From NCBI GenBank assembly GCA_009760855.2, contig WPIO01000016.1, forward strand, positions 6,435,001 through 6,499,000: a stretch of 64,000 bases of DNA, given 5' to 3'. The position numbers and the translations under genes are program-made. Source of the stretch: Cristatella mucedo (taxonomy: Eukaryota > Bryozoa > Phylactolaemata > Cristatellidae). The notes below the pieces were generated by a model. It was not told the origin of the DNA. It saw nothing but the letters and a program-made list of their open reading frames with translations, and did not search any database. Shown here piece after piece: positions 1-9,930 of this stretch. Within the stretch, counting starts at the first letter, position 1, and each line of letters opens with the position of its first letter.

Positions 1-534
1 CAGCGACAGAGTTCAATCTGTCGCGGACAGATAGAAAGGCGGGCGGGCACACGCGTAGAAGCTCGCGCGTAGTTGCACTGGGATAACGACAGAAAATTCT
101 TCCGCACTTTTAGCACTCGAAAGAGAAGCAAATGCTCTTACGCAGACGCTTTGCTACTTGCTGCAAGAGATGCAATAACAAGGGATTAATGATGACTCGA
201 GAGGTACCATTCTTACGCATGCACACAAAAGCGCACAAGAAGACACCGAGATGCTGGCTAGAATGAACCGTGGCGAGTAAAGTGCACCGAATAACGCACG
301 GCTAAGCAAGCAAAGTACACGGGAGAAAAAGGGAAAACTTTCATTGGAGGTCGCGGAAAACTGATCAGAACAGGAAGTGGAAAACTGAGCGGAGCAGGAG
401 GCGAAAAACTGAGCGGAACCAGGAGTGGTCCTCTGAGACCTAAACGATGCCGGTGGTTACAGACGAAGGAGGGGAGTTTCAGAATTTCCGTGCATTTTAA
501 CCGAATAACCTGGTCACCAAAGGATACTTATACG
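1..534. other. intergenic, no gene seen
   Basis: I see no convincing coding region. A short imperfect direct repeat (about 25 bp, three units, each beginning near GAAAACTGA) lies at 355-428. The part around 150-320 is loosely similar to 31,430-31,600 (shared stretches such as TGCTGCAAGAGA and AATGCACCGAAT), so this may be an old dispersed repeat. Confidence 0.4.
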
Positions 535-745
535 CTTATATAGTAGGCCCATAGAGAACTTAATTTTGTATAAGTAATTTAAATACGCTGTAAAGAAAGC
601 AAGACCGTATGGTCAGTCGTAACATGCACAGCAAAAGTACGCATAAGCACACCGAGGACAAATCGCAAGCAGTCAGCGAATACTGTGAGGCACGGGTTCT
701 TTTATAGCTTCTTTTTAAAATGTCGTCAAGACAAATGATTTTGAC
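535..745 (-). mobile_element. LINE-A 3' end, truncated and diverged
   Basis: Read on the minus strand this matches the end of the LINE-A family: the conserved C-terminal coding end, the GCATGC-rich 3' UTR and the stem-loop region ending near AAGTTCTCTATGGGCC. It is more diverged than the other copies and has no intact reading frame. Confidence 0.7.
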
Positions 746-1230
746 GGAAATCAATTGGGAGCTTTGAACTTTGTCACCGTTTCGGGATTTGTGTAGCAAC
801 GCCTTAGTTAGAGTTAGCGCGGCGCGTCTGCACGACCGCACGACGTTGGGCGAAAATGGTGAGCAAACGTCCAGATAAGAGATCTAAGCGAGTCTGAGCC
901 GAGGTTTACTGAGCGCCAGCGTCTCTCACTGAGCGGCCCGTTTCCAGCTAGCCAGAATTTATGCTGGGGCAATTCTGAGCAGCATACCTTGCCGATGTAA
1001 CCTCCGCAGAACCCGTCTCCGGTTCGTTCAGCACGACCCTCTCTGGCTTTATTGAAGCACCGCTGCACCATCGTGCTCGTCTCGTCGGAGAGAGCTCTTT
1101 TCGTAAAGCGCGTGCGCGCGCGATCCTGCCTTGCCCACCGTTAGCCAGCCCAGGGGAGACCTGAAAATGATGGATCCTTGCTTCGATTGTTCCGAGCTGA
1201 AGCTTGCTATTTTCGTGGACCGTGCCTCGG
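746..1230. other. intergenic, no gene seen
   Basis: Mixed-composition host DNA. The short ORFs here have no recognisable domain. CG-rich words (GCGCGCGCG) occur near 1110. Confidence 0.35.
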
Positions 1231-1658
1231 TCGCGTGCCTCAGAAACCGCGAACGTCCTTGCAGCGGGCGCTCGGTTGCAGCCTACGCTCGTATGCTCCC
1301 AAAGCCTGGAACTCCCTCCCGACTTGCGTCAGAACATCCGCTGACTTGACAACATTTAAAAAGAACTTAAAAACACACCTATTGAGGACAGCATTTAGTG
1401 GGTCCCTGTGATTCGTCCTTCATGCGCTTATGCGTGCTGACACTGTGTATGCTGCCGCGAACCACATTTGCATAATGACGCTGCGCATGTCACCCCTAAC
1501 CATGCTATTCATGTTGTTTATCAAGCATGACATTACTCACCATTCAATCGCGTTTCCTTTTGCAGCAAATATAAAGCGCCTAGAAAAATATTGAGTTCTC
1601 TGAGGGCGCTTTATCAAGTACATTATTATTATTGTTATTATTATTATAATTATTATTA
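1231..1658 (+). mobile_element. LINE-A 5'-truncated copy with (ATT)n tail
   Basis: The first part encodes the very C-terminus of the LINE-A reverse transcriptase protein ([13 protein letters not shown], then FSGSL and a stop at 1409-1411). The 3' UTR follows with the GTGCTGACACTGTG and CCTAACCATG words, then the stem-loop at about 1578-1612 and an impure ATT-trinucleotide tail at 1622-1658. 5' truncation is usual for target-primed reverse transcription. Confidence 0.85.
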
Positions 1659-2344
1659 AATGTAGCCTTCAGTTCGTCCGGCCAAGAGGAAAGAAAAACT
1701 TACTTGCTTTCACTATCCATCATCGCTTGGTAGCTTCTTCACATCACCACCAACTTACTCTGGAAAAGGATGTGGCCTAACTAAGCTCTGTGGCGTGTAT
1801 CGCAGCTCATTAAGAAAAAAGTGCGCTTACAGTCGGTATAGGTACCAATCTTAGCTAGGAAGCCGACGGTTGCTTGGCTTTCGTTTTAAACCGTTTTCCG
1901 CTGCAGCACAGCGTTTGCTAGTATAACTTCCTCCCATTGTCTCTGCATGCGGATAGAACTACTTTGTCTAGCGCGGATGGATCCAGCGATCGGCTTGGTG
2001 TACTGCGTCTGAGCCAGTCTCGTCCGGAGCGGCTGGAGTCAAAAGCATTTCCAATTTTCCAGAATTCTCTGTAGCTGTTTGCGATGCTTTTATGACCTTT
2101 AGCCTCAGCTTTGGTTCCGGTACATCCAAGGAAACTGCGATTGCGCCATTCATTAAGATGTCAGCAGCATACCCGGAGCACCTAAGCAACTTCCGCCCAG
2201 TCTCCCTTGAACCGTTGCCATGAGAAACGCTACAACGAGCCGTGTCGGACTGATCTATCGTAGCAAAGACAGCACGTTAGTGCCGGCCAGTAGTATGATT
2301 TTTCCATTTCACACCCTGACCCTCACTCGAGCACACTCCAAAAT
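1659..2344. other. intergenic, no gene seen
   Basis: No gene recognised. The composition changes sharply at about 2345, where the AT-rich viral block begins. I could not find a terminal inverted repeat or a target-site duplication at this edge. Confidence 0.35.
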
Positions 2345-3211
2345 TCGACCTCGCGATATTGAAAGTAGAAAGCGTTTTGTGAGGAAACATATTGAAAAAT
2401 GTGAAAAAGAGAGAAGTTCTGAAATTAAAAAAATGAGTTGGCCTGAAAAATATAAAGAAATCTTATTAATTAATTCAAAATTAGAAAGTGGAGATTATAG
2501 TAGCTGTAGTCATAATGAGCAATGCATCTCTTATTCTATTGACGGTACATTTCAGAGAGAGTTTAAAACTAATGATTGCTTTTGTAATAAAGATGAGGAG
2601 TCTTGGAAGACTAAATATGAATACAAGGAAGAACTTAAAGAACTTGGCGTTCCTACAACTAGAGTTACTGATTATGATGAAGAACAAGAATGTAACAGTC
2701 GAAGTTGCGATTGTATGTTTCCAAGGTGTAGCCATACACTATCATTTATTTCAAGAAGACCTTGGAAATAAAATTCAAAGAATTAAAAAACTTTCAATAA
2801 TTATAGGAAAACGGCAGATTTAAGAAACAATTTGTTCTTCAAAGATATGATGAAACAGTTGAATATAATATTAAAGTTAGATCGTGTCTAACACAACTAA
2901 CAAGAGTGAGATATATAATTAAAATCGTAAATATTCTAGTAGCTTTAGGATTTACAGTTTCTACAACACATATTCATGCACATCCGGATATAACTAATGT
3001 AGTCTCTGTTCTCTCAGCATTAACAGCAATGCTAATGGCAGTTGATGGTGTTTTAGTTGAAATAGATAAAAGAAAAAGATTTACTCTTAATTCTAGCTCA
3101 GAATTTATTTAGAAAATAACAGATGCTTTATCTGATGAAGTTGTTTTAAAAGAAGAGTTTGACGATATTATAGCAGAACGTTCACAAAGAGAAACTACTC
3201 CTCTTGCTTAA
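2345..3211 (+). pseudogene. two-TM viral protein, broken
   Basis: A plus-strand gene remnant read in three successive frames: a charged, Lys/Glu-rich N-terminal part with several Cys residues (to about 2740), a short bridge (to about 2810), then about 2813-3112. The last part has an amphipathic stretch and two hydrophobic segments (near IIKIVNILVALGF and VVSVLSALTAML) separated by a short HIHAHPD-containing loop. A stop at 3110-3112 is followed by about 30 more in-frame codons ending near 3211. The layout (helical lead, two close TM helices, charged tail) resembles 2TM effector or membrane proteins such as SLATT domains, but I cannot assign a family. The annotated start is the AT-rich boundary and not a proven ATG. 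Confidence 0.45.
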
Positions 3212-4070
3212 TCGCCTGCAAGTCCTCTCTAAAAAAACTCCTTTTAACATCATTAATCCAAAATCTAACTGGTTGTTTTTTCAATTCCATTATTCTAACA
3301 ATAGCATGTTTGGTCAAACTCCATATTGGATCTGTAGCTCTTCTTTTTTTTTCCATCTTCACCTTCACCTGGTTCTAGTAAATATCTAACAGTTGTTCCA
3401 AGTTCTAATAATTATTCCCGCTTTCCTACTTTCTATGATATTTTGGTGTATTCAGTTTTACTGATTCTTTTTTTTATCGCCTTTGCAGGTTCTTCACCAA
3501 TTGATCTTGTAACGCTATTATTTAGACAATCAACAATCTTTGGTAAATTATAAATCCACTCTTTATTTCTAGTGTAATCTCCATTATTACTGTTTTCCAA
3601 TTCCTTCTCATATTGTGCAATAAAGGCACTCTCTGCTACAGTTCTGTTCATCCTTTCAACGAGTGCAGCACTCTTTTTACTAGCGCTACTTTCTATAACT
3701 TGTGTTTCACGTCTTTTCATCTCTTTCTTTCAATGAGAGCTCTCCTTTAAACTCAGATCCAGGATCTACTGCTATCTTCTGTGGCCACTTCAATAAACTT
3801 TTCATATAAATATCTATTATGGCTTGTGTTACTTCTTTAGAAGACTTTGTTTTTAGTGGTCTCGAGTCTTTATATCTGCTAGCAACATCAATAACACTCA
3901 AAGCATATTTGTATCCAGAATCATTCGGCATATACAAAATGTCTGCTTGATGATTTTCATTCGGTTCAACAGTATTAAAGAAACCTTTTGGAATTTCTTT
4001 TGGTCTTGGTTTGAATATCTGGCTTATATCTGAATCTGGATTAAATTATCCTTCCTTTTTTCTTTCATTT
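3205..4070 (-). pseudogene. Polinton-type DDE integrase, frameshifted
   Basis: Minus-strand rve-superfamily integrase, which would splice viral DNA ends into host chromatin. The catalytic triad is recognisable: the first Asp in NHQADIL (near 3945), the second Asp in VDPGSEF (near 3760), and the Glu in LVERMNRT (near 3650). The core continues with the family's typical KWPQKI and LNNSVTR words, and the C-terminal part (3205-3400) keeps the RRATDPIWSL word common in Polinton integrases. Breaks: a frame change at about 3707-3720, another after 3433, and further disruption near 3400. It cannot be expressed as one protein. A gypsy-type retroelement source is less likely, because no RT or RNase H lies nearby and the core matches the Polinton type better. 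Confidence 0.8.
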
Positions 4071-4096
4071 AGAGTTAAAAATGACATTCTATAGAA

Positions 4097-4543
4097 ATGG
4101 AAATATTTTGTGAGAGCTGTTCAATGTCATTTAGTGAACTTGAATACTTAGAGTCAGGTCATCTAGTTTGCAAAAAGGTTAAGCGAAGACCAAAGTTAAA
4201 GCATGAAATGCGTTGCGATATCTGCGATTTAGATAGTGCAGAAACATAGTTCGATTGTAGTATTTTAAGAAATAATAAGATAATCATTTGTGCAAATTGT
4301 TATTACGGAAAGAATAAGTATTCTAAACAAAGACCAACAAAGACATACTGTCTAGCAAAGAAAAACTTTAAAAAAGGTGTTCCTAGTTATTCTGTAATCA
4401 TCATTGTTTAGAACATGAATCAATAACGCATATCGCAAAACTATTTCCGCTAGTAAAAGGTAAACGTAAAGCAACTAAATTAAAAGAATTAAATGTCCTA
4501 CTAGTCCATTTATATTTTTCAGGTACTTATGTGGCTAATTAAT
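4097..4543 (+). pseudogene. Cys-rich zinc-binding protein, broken
   Basis: Begins with ATG at 4097. It shows a series of CxxC pairs (residues 5/8 and 40/43, a later single Cys, and a C-A-N-C pair), pointing to zinc-ribbon or zinc-finger folding. A TAG interrupts the frame at 4247-4249 and the first frame ends at 4411. A shift near 4390 opens another frame with a CNHHC word that runs to a stop at about 4543. The function is unknown; small zinc proteins are common in Polintons and large DNA viruses. It is convergent with the fibre gene on the minus strand and overlaps its end by a few bases. Confidence 0.5.
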
Positions 4544-5340
4544 AGAATAACTTTCATATTTCCTAGGTTATCAACATAATAATATTCTATCGGAACTCTT
4601 TTAAAGTATGCATAGTAATTAAAATCAGTTCCAGTCGGTGATGTATTTATAGCACGTATATCTCCTGATACTATTGTCATATCGCTGCTAGGTCTTAGTT
4701 GTATACAGTTAGACGATCCAACAACCATTTAACTTAGTATTATTAGTTGAGGACTATTCTTATTTTGCCAAGAAAACGCAGTAGAAATATTAATAATAGA
4801 ATTCATTGCTCTAGGATTAAATGTAAGGCAAACAACTTCTGTTATTTTTTTAACAGTTCTGTCAACATATGAATTTGTTGCAGCATCTGAAGGATTAACA
4901 GGCGCAGCTACATTAATTATATAATTTTTATTCATGTTTAAATTTGTTGTAGCAGGAGAATTCTTTAATAATACATCTCGTTTTAATCCACTATGAGTAA
5001 CACCAAAATCATCAGGAAGAACTGTTGGTGTAGTAACACTAGAATTCCAGTATGTAGAAGTAATAGCAAAACTATTCATATCTAAATCTCCAGTCATTGT
5101 ATGTCCAGATTTCTTGACATAATTTGATAACTGACTTACATTAAAAGCATCTGTCAGATTAACACTTGGAGCTAGGTTTGTAATAGGTCTATTCTGCATA
5201 TTAATAGAAGTACTACTGTTTACAATACAATTTGCATCAGCATATGACTTTGTTACAGCATCTCCAGCATTCACAGGATCACTCATATTAATAATTCAAT
5301 TTCCATTTGCCTCAAGATCTGACAATATATAACCGTTTAT
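4519..5340 (-). pseudogene. phage-tail-fibre-type repeat protein (copy 1), broken
   Basis: Minus-strand protein made of units that look like those of bacteriophage tail fibres: a GDLxMN-type word, then an I-x-N turn, then a P-V-N-x-x-D-A-x-x-x-Y-x-D word. Three units are readable (for example DPVNAGDAVTKSYAD, the PSVNLTDA unit and APVNPSDAATNSYVD). In phages this unit forms trimeric beta-helical fibre shafts that contact host cells; a virion-surface fibre here is an inference. Breaks: TGA at 5298-5296, directly upstream of the longest open stretch (5286-4729), and TAA at 4731-4729. After the second stop the same frame stays open to 4519. Confidence 0.6.
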
Positions 5341-5412
5341 TCTACTTACGCATTCATTGCAATGATGTCATCGAATCATCTATATAGTTATTTATTAAAA
5401 TCTTCGATCTAT

Positions 5413-6197
5413 CTAGCACTTCTTTAAAAAACAAGGAACTATTCTAGAAAATCTACAAGGATAATCTTTTTCTCCTACTTGGATCAAACATCTTCTTATA
5501 TAATACTTTATATCATAACCATTTGCTTTCTTATTATTAAATCTGCCATACTTGCTTAAAATGTCAAACTCAAAATCAAAATACTTTTTATCTTTAAGCA
5601 ATAGCATAAATATTGGTTCTCTAAGTGGCATATCCAAATCAGTATTAGGAATTCTTACATTACCAGCTGCTACGTAATCTAGCGGAGGTTCTACACAACT
5701 CAATCCAGGAACAGAAATCTCAAACTCAGAGTAAAAACATTCACTTAATTTTAAAACATGCAAACCTAATAAGCATTGCGCATGATATTGTTTAGGTATA
5801 AAGTATAATAGTCATCAATAATGTTTCTGCTCCATAAAAATTGTATTTCTACTAAAGTATTGCAATCTATTATTCCATCAGGAGAATATCTGTATACACC
5901 ATCACTACTAAAACAATCATTTGCATTATTAAGTTTTACACTGGGTTTCATTTCCAAAAACTTAGCTGCAATAGGTTCAAATACTTTACCGAATAACATT
6001 GGAGGAAATCTCAAACTAGAATTGTTAGCAATATATTTGTTTAATTTTCTATTTGCAATTACTTCTATATCCACTTCTGTCTGATCACCAAATACTAAAT
6101 CATTTCAAAGCACCGAGTAAACCTCTGAGCCTCCAATATTCAAAGACATTGATTTTTTCCACTCATCTGAACCTTGTACAGAATCAAATTTATTCAT
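5413..6197 (-). pseudogene. YqaJ/lambda-exonuclease-family nuclease, broken
   Basis: Minus strand, ATG at 6197. The opening QGSDEWKK word matches the QGSxEW start of YqaJ-type recombinases, which are PD-(D/E)XK 5'-3' exonucleases that pair with annealing proteins or process viral genome ends. Also seen are a FGKVFEPIAAKF helix (the G-x-x-x-E position), the catalytic Asp in SPDGII and the Glu-x-Gln in LVEIQ. EIQ replaces the usual E-x-K, which may already weaken activity. Breaks: TGA at 6107-6105 (codon 31) and a frame change near 5775, after which the frame to 5413 continues the family's C-terminal part. A standard Polinton gene set has no YqaJ nuclease, so its presence is notable. Confidence 0.65.
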
Positions 6198-6219
6198 TAT
6201 ATTTTTGGTTTAAATTTTT

Positions 6220-6910
6220 TTAAATGTCACTTTCATCATAGACAGTAACACATTTGTTGCAAGTGAAGTTTGCTCCATTGCCATTTGATGTAAGCTCTGC
6301 TGTGTTCTCACAAATAGTCAAATAGGGAATCTTTATTTGTGTACCATCATTTGGTATTGAAGAATTAAATTCAACAGTTACATCAAGTCTAGAAGCTACT
6401 CTAAGTGGTTCATCATTGTGTTGCAGATCAATAGCATTAATAGGGTATAGAGACAACCACTCAGGATATGTTCAACCAACAGGACTTGCAATTTCATTAA
6501 GACCAAGATATTGTTTTCTGAATGTTGTGAAATCCATATATGCTGGAGCACATTTTCCTTCTTTAGGTTCGCTCGACCTTAGAACAGCAGGGTACTGTTT
6601 AGAACCATTAGCAAGCACAGAAACATTTTTAATATCACAATGATTGTAGGTGCATGGATTTCCAGTGTAATTTTCATATTTATTATAATTTTGAGTTGCA
6701 ACAATAAGCCATCTAACTTTATCAATTGTATTCTGAACTGATAGAGATTTAGTAAACTTTAGGCCTTAATTAAGACTGCTTATGGTAATATTTTCATACC
6801 GCCTGACTCTATTGTTAAGTCTTATTTTCTTACATTTTTTACATGAGATATCTGCAGGAGCTCTTTGCGCACTTTTTTTCGGAGTAACGCATGGTACAAC
6901 AATCTCCTTT
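6220..6910 (-). pseudogene. likely double-jelly-roll major capsid protein, C-terminal part, broken
   Basis: Minus-strand reading frame with two in-frame stops (6768-6766 and 6474-6472) but otherwise open. The order of words fits the second jelly roll and C-terminus of Polinton/adintovirus-type major capsid proteins: RWLIVATQ, then a conserved NPCTYNHCDIKNV stretch, an FRKQYLG helix, and near the end SLYPINAIDLQHND followed by a strand with LDVTVEFN. Two CxxC pairs occur as well, one upstream of the first stop and one near the C-terminus. The N-terminal half is missing or scrambled, and the SINE at 6972 interrupts the upstream sequence. The identity is by pattern, not by a search; a different virion protein is possible. 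Confidence 0.5.
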
Positions 6911-7185
6911 TTGACAATCCAATTTTAAAATTTGTATTAACACCATCACCAGCAACAGCTGCAACACTTGCCGAGCTGGTTTGGTCTAGCGGTTAAGGTG
7001 CTCGCCCCGACCAAGGTGTAACTGAGGTCGTGGGCTCAAGCCCCGTGGCATATGTGAAGCGCCTGAATAGAGATTAAGTGCTGCTTCAGTTGTTGATCCG
7101 ACTGCTCCAGTTTCTGATACAATTCCATCAATAACTTTATAATTTATTTCGTAGAAAATATGATATCGTAGAAAATAATCTAGTC
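6911..7185 (-). other. viral remnant split by a SINE
   Basis: AT-rich viral sequence on either side of SINE1 (6972-7078). On the minus strand both sides give an Ala/Val/Gly-rich frame (a GAVGSTTEA word on one side, ASVAAVAGDG on the other), so one gene was split by the insertion. I cannot say which protein it was. Confidence 0.4.
6972..7078 (+). mobile_element. tRNA-derived SINE1 inserted in the viral block
   Basis: Has a tRNA-like head with A-box-like TGGTCTAGCGGTTAAGG and B-box-like GTGGGCTCAAGCCCC, followed by the LINE-A-like tail AAGCGCCTGAATAGAGATT. The tail is cut right after ATTAAG, before the second stem arm. It is not a functional tRNA gene: no cloverleaf can be completed. Confidence 0.75.
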
Positions 7186-7714
7186 AGGTTTTGTCGCTCA
7201 CTTTTAGGTCTCTTCATTCTATGGCTCCAGCCTATCTTTCAGATATACTACCCCATCAGGCAAAGCATCGTACCACTCGCTTTTCGGAATCCAACAGTCT
7301 ACAAATACCTCGTACAAATCTTAAATCTTTTGGAGACCGTGCATTTAGCTCGTATGCTCCCACAGCCTGGAACTTCCTCCCGACCTGCATCAGAACATCC
7401 CCTGATCTGACCACATTTAAAAGAAACTTAAAAACATACCTATTTAGGGCAGCATTTAGTGGGTCCTTGTGATTCGTCCTCGATGTGCTTATGCGTGCTG
7501 ACACTGTTCATGCTGCCACTAACCACATTTGCATGCTGACCCAGTGCATGTAACCCCTAACCATGTTATTCATTTTGTTTGTTTTTCAAGCATGATTTTA
7601 CTTACTATTCTATTGCGTATCACTTTGCAGCAAATGTAAAGCGCCTAGAAAGAGATTAAGTTCTCTGAGGGCGCTTTATCAAGTGCAATATTATTATTAT
7701 TATTATTATTATTA
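7186..7714 (+). mobile_element. LINE-A 5'-truncated copy inserted in the viral block
   Basis: Encodes the last 93 residues of the LINE-A protein in one open frame (7191-7472), then the 3' UTR, the stem-loop at 7640-7675 and an (ATT)n tail (7688-7714). It is among the better preserved LINE-A copies and, like the SINE, shows that the viral block lies in the host genome. Confidence 0.9.
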
Positions 7715-7724
7715 TAGTCAAAAA

Positions 7725-9572
7725 AACTACATTCGTAAGACTGGAGATATTATGAATGGATCTTTAAATATGAGTTAAAATCTAATAAAAAGTCTTGGAG
7801 ATCCAGTTGATTATACAGATGCTGTAAATAGAATGTATATTGATACAAACTTTGTTACAAAAGTATCTAGAGGAACAACTGCTGATGGCGATCTTGATAG
7901 GAACAATTATAGAGTGATATATCTTGCTAATCCAATCAATGCAAGTGATGCAGCTAAAAAAGATTATGCCGATAGAAACCTGCCAAAAACTGGTGGATTT
8001 ATTAATGGAGATTTATTTGTAAATGGAGCATTACATATCTCTCATTCGGAATCTAGTAACATTGCGACTATTGCATATGTGGATGCTAATTTTGTAAAAA
8101 TTTAATAATGGATCAATGAATAGACCTTTGAATATGAATTATAATCAAATTATTATACTACACGATCCTGTTAATCAAAATGATGGAGTACATCTTGGAT
8201 ATCTACGAAAAACAATTGGAAATGTTACAACTGTAAATTTTAAAGGAACTATGGATGGTTCACTAACTACCCAAATATATGATACAACAGTTAATGGTTA
8301 ATGTGTTACTAACATTAACAAGATTGTAGTTACTAGAGGTCTATTTGTCATTGGAGAAACATATGAAGTTTATGGAATAACAAAAGTACTTATGCCTCCG
8401 CCATCAACACTAGCAGTACAGAGTGATCAGTTGTATGGTAGTTATATATGAAATTCTTGTAAAAAAATAGTATTTGCTAGTTCTACTTTTATATCAGGAT
8501 CAAGTTTTTTAGATAGAAAAATACATGTTAATGTTTATATAGCAGTATTATAATGCTCAGCAGAAAAGATTCACAGATGATTGGAACGCTTGATATGTCT
8601 GAAAATAGAATAGTAAATCTTGGAAACAATATAGACTCATTAGAAGCTGTTGGAAAATCATTTGCTGATATAAACTATTTAAGAAAAGATTCAGACCAAT
8701 TTGTAAGAGGAAACATATCTGCAAACTCAAAAAAATATGTTAATGTAGCAAATCCAATTATTGGAAATGATATTGCAACAAAAGAATATACTGATACTAA
8801 AGCAGATTTCATAGTAGATGGTGATTTAACAATAAGTTCATTATATGTTAGGGTTGAAACAAATGTTGGCTTAAAAAAAGATGATATTCCTTTGTCATAC
8901 CTACCATTTGATATTTTTCTTGGATCTGCCGGTTCTTTGACCTATACTAAAGTAGTAAATGTATCAAGTTTTGACGTTTTATCAAATTTTGAGCAATATC
9001 TACCAGATAATAGAAATATCTATTTAGCTAGATTATCTGATATAGGTAAAATACCAATAAGTTACTCAAAGATAAAATTAGGAATAAAAAAAAATATTTA
9101 TGAGATAGATCCTGAAGGTATACCTATGAAGATAAGTATTTTTAGAGAAAATGATTCACAATTATCTGTTATGGAGAAACAAATAACTGAAAAACCAATT
9201 ATATTAAAGGATGTGAATATGACGAGAGTAAAATATTTTGATGCTAAAGTGTAACTTATTTTATATATTGATGGTATAAGAAATTTTATAGTTAGAGACT
9301 ACTATCTCAAACTCTACTCGCCAAATTTCTTTATTTCTAATCTTCTTAATATCACCTATTATGGAATTGAAAATATCTATATGTTATTATCAAGTGATTA
9401 TATAACACAGTTCGATGTTTCTCATAATAGTATAAACGTAACTATCAATTTTCCCGTTCTAAATTATAATAATATTATTCCTCCAAGTGCTGCAGATGTT
9501 ATTGAAATTAATTTAGCTGATGTTCTTATACATCCAGAAGAAAACCTAATTACTTATACTACAGTTATTTAA
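7725..9572 (+). pseudogene. phage-tail-fibre-type repeat protein (copy 2), broken
   Basis: Plus-strand counterpart of the minus-strand fibre gene. At least five units carry the P-x-x-x-x-D-A-x-x-x-Y-x-D type word (for example DPVDYTDAV, NPINASDAAKKDYAD, DPVNQNDG and NPIIGNDIATKEYTD), several preceded by a GxLxM word. After the last unit comes a non-repetitive C-terminal region (about 8850-9572) that could be the fibre head. Breaks: TAA at 7776-7778, 8103-8105 and 8299-8301, frame changes near 8105 and 8300-8550, and TAA at 9252-9254 with the same frame continuing to 9572. The longest intact piece is 8553-9254 (233 aa). A role in host attachment is inferred only from the repeat type. Confidence 0.6.
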
Positions 9573-9579
9573 ACTCTCC

Positions 9580-9913
9580 AATCTAAACTTTCTTTAATAA
9601 AATCTGTTGGCAAACTACATTCTTTTCTTGTTAATTGTTTTTTAACTATATTTTTTAGAGTATGCTTCTGATTTCAAATTATGTATTTTATCTGTTTTCT
9701 AATCTTTAAGAAACTCTGAAAAGATTGATCCATTTCTAACTTTTGTAAATATACATGTCATTTCTGATTCAGAATGAATTACTCTTAAGGCTTTGTATTC
9801 TAAAACTAATTTTAGTGCTTTTAATAGTGTACTTCTGATATCTTCAATTCTTCCCATTGGATAAAAACAGATCTTTATCTGTCAATCTTTGCTTCTAGTT
9901 TCAACATTCATTT
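9580..9913 (-). pseudogene. unrecognised viral gene, decayed
   Basis: Minus-strand ATG at about 9913 starts a frame that is interrupted by several stops yet keeps a protein-like composition (for example FYPMGRIEDIRSTLLKAL and EYKALRVIHSES). I do not recognise the family. It lies directly downstream of the intact 182-aa gene and on the same strand. Confidence 0.35.
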
Positions 9914-9930
9914 CTATATAAATACATTAT

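Noticed and set aside
1131-1411. Host protein gene at 1,131-1,411
   Set aside because: The C-terminal half is the LINE-A coding end ([11 protein letters not shown]); the upstream part has no domain.
5413-6197. TGA as a recoded codon (Trp or selenocysteine) in the viral genes
   Set aside because: TAA, TAG and frameshifts occur in the same genes, and the host genes use TGA as stop, so ordinary decay is simpler.
6972-7078. tRNA genes (also near 16,091, 21,268, 31,795, 36,076, 51,631, 58,207)
   Set aside because: A- and B-box-like words are present, but acceptor and anticodon stems do not pair, and each copy continues into a shared SINE body and tail.
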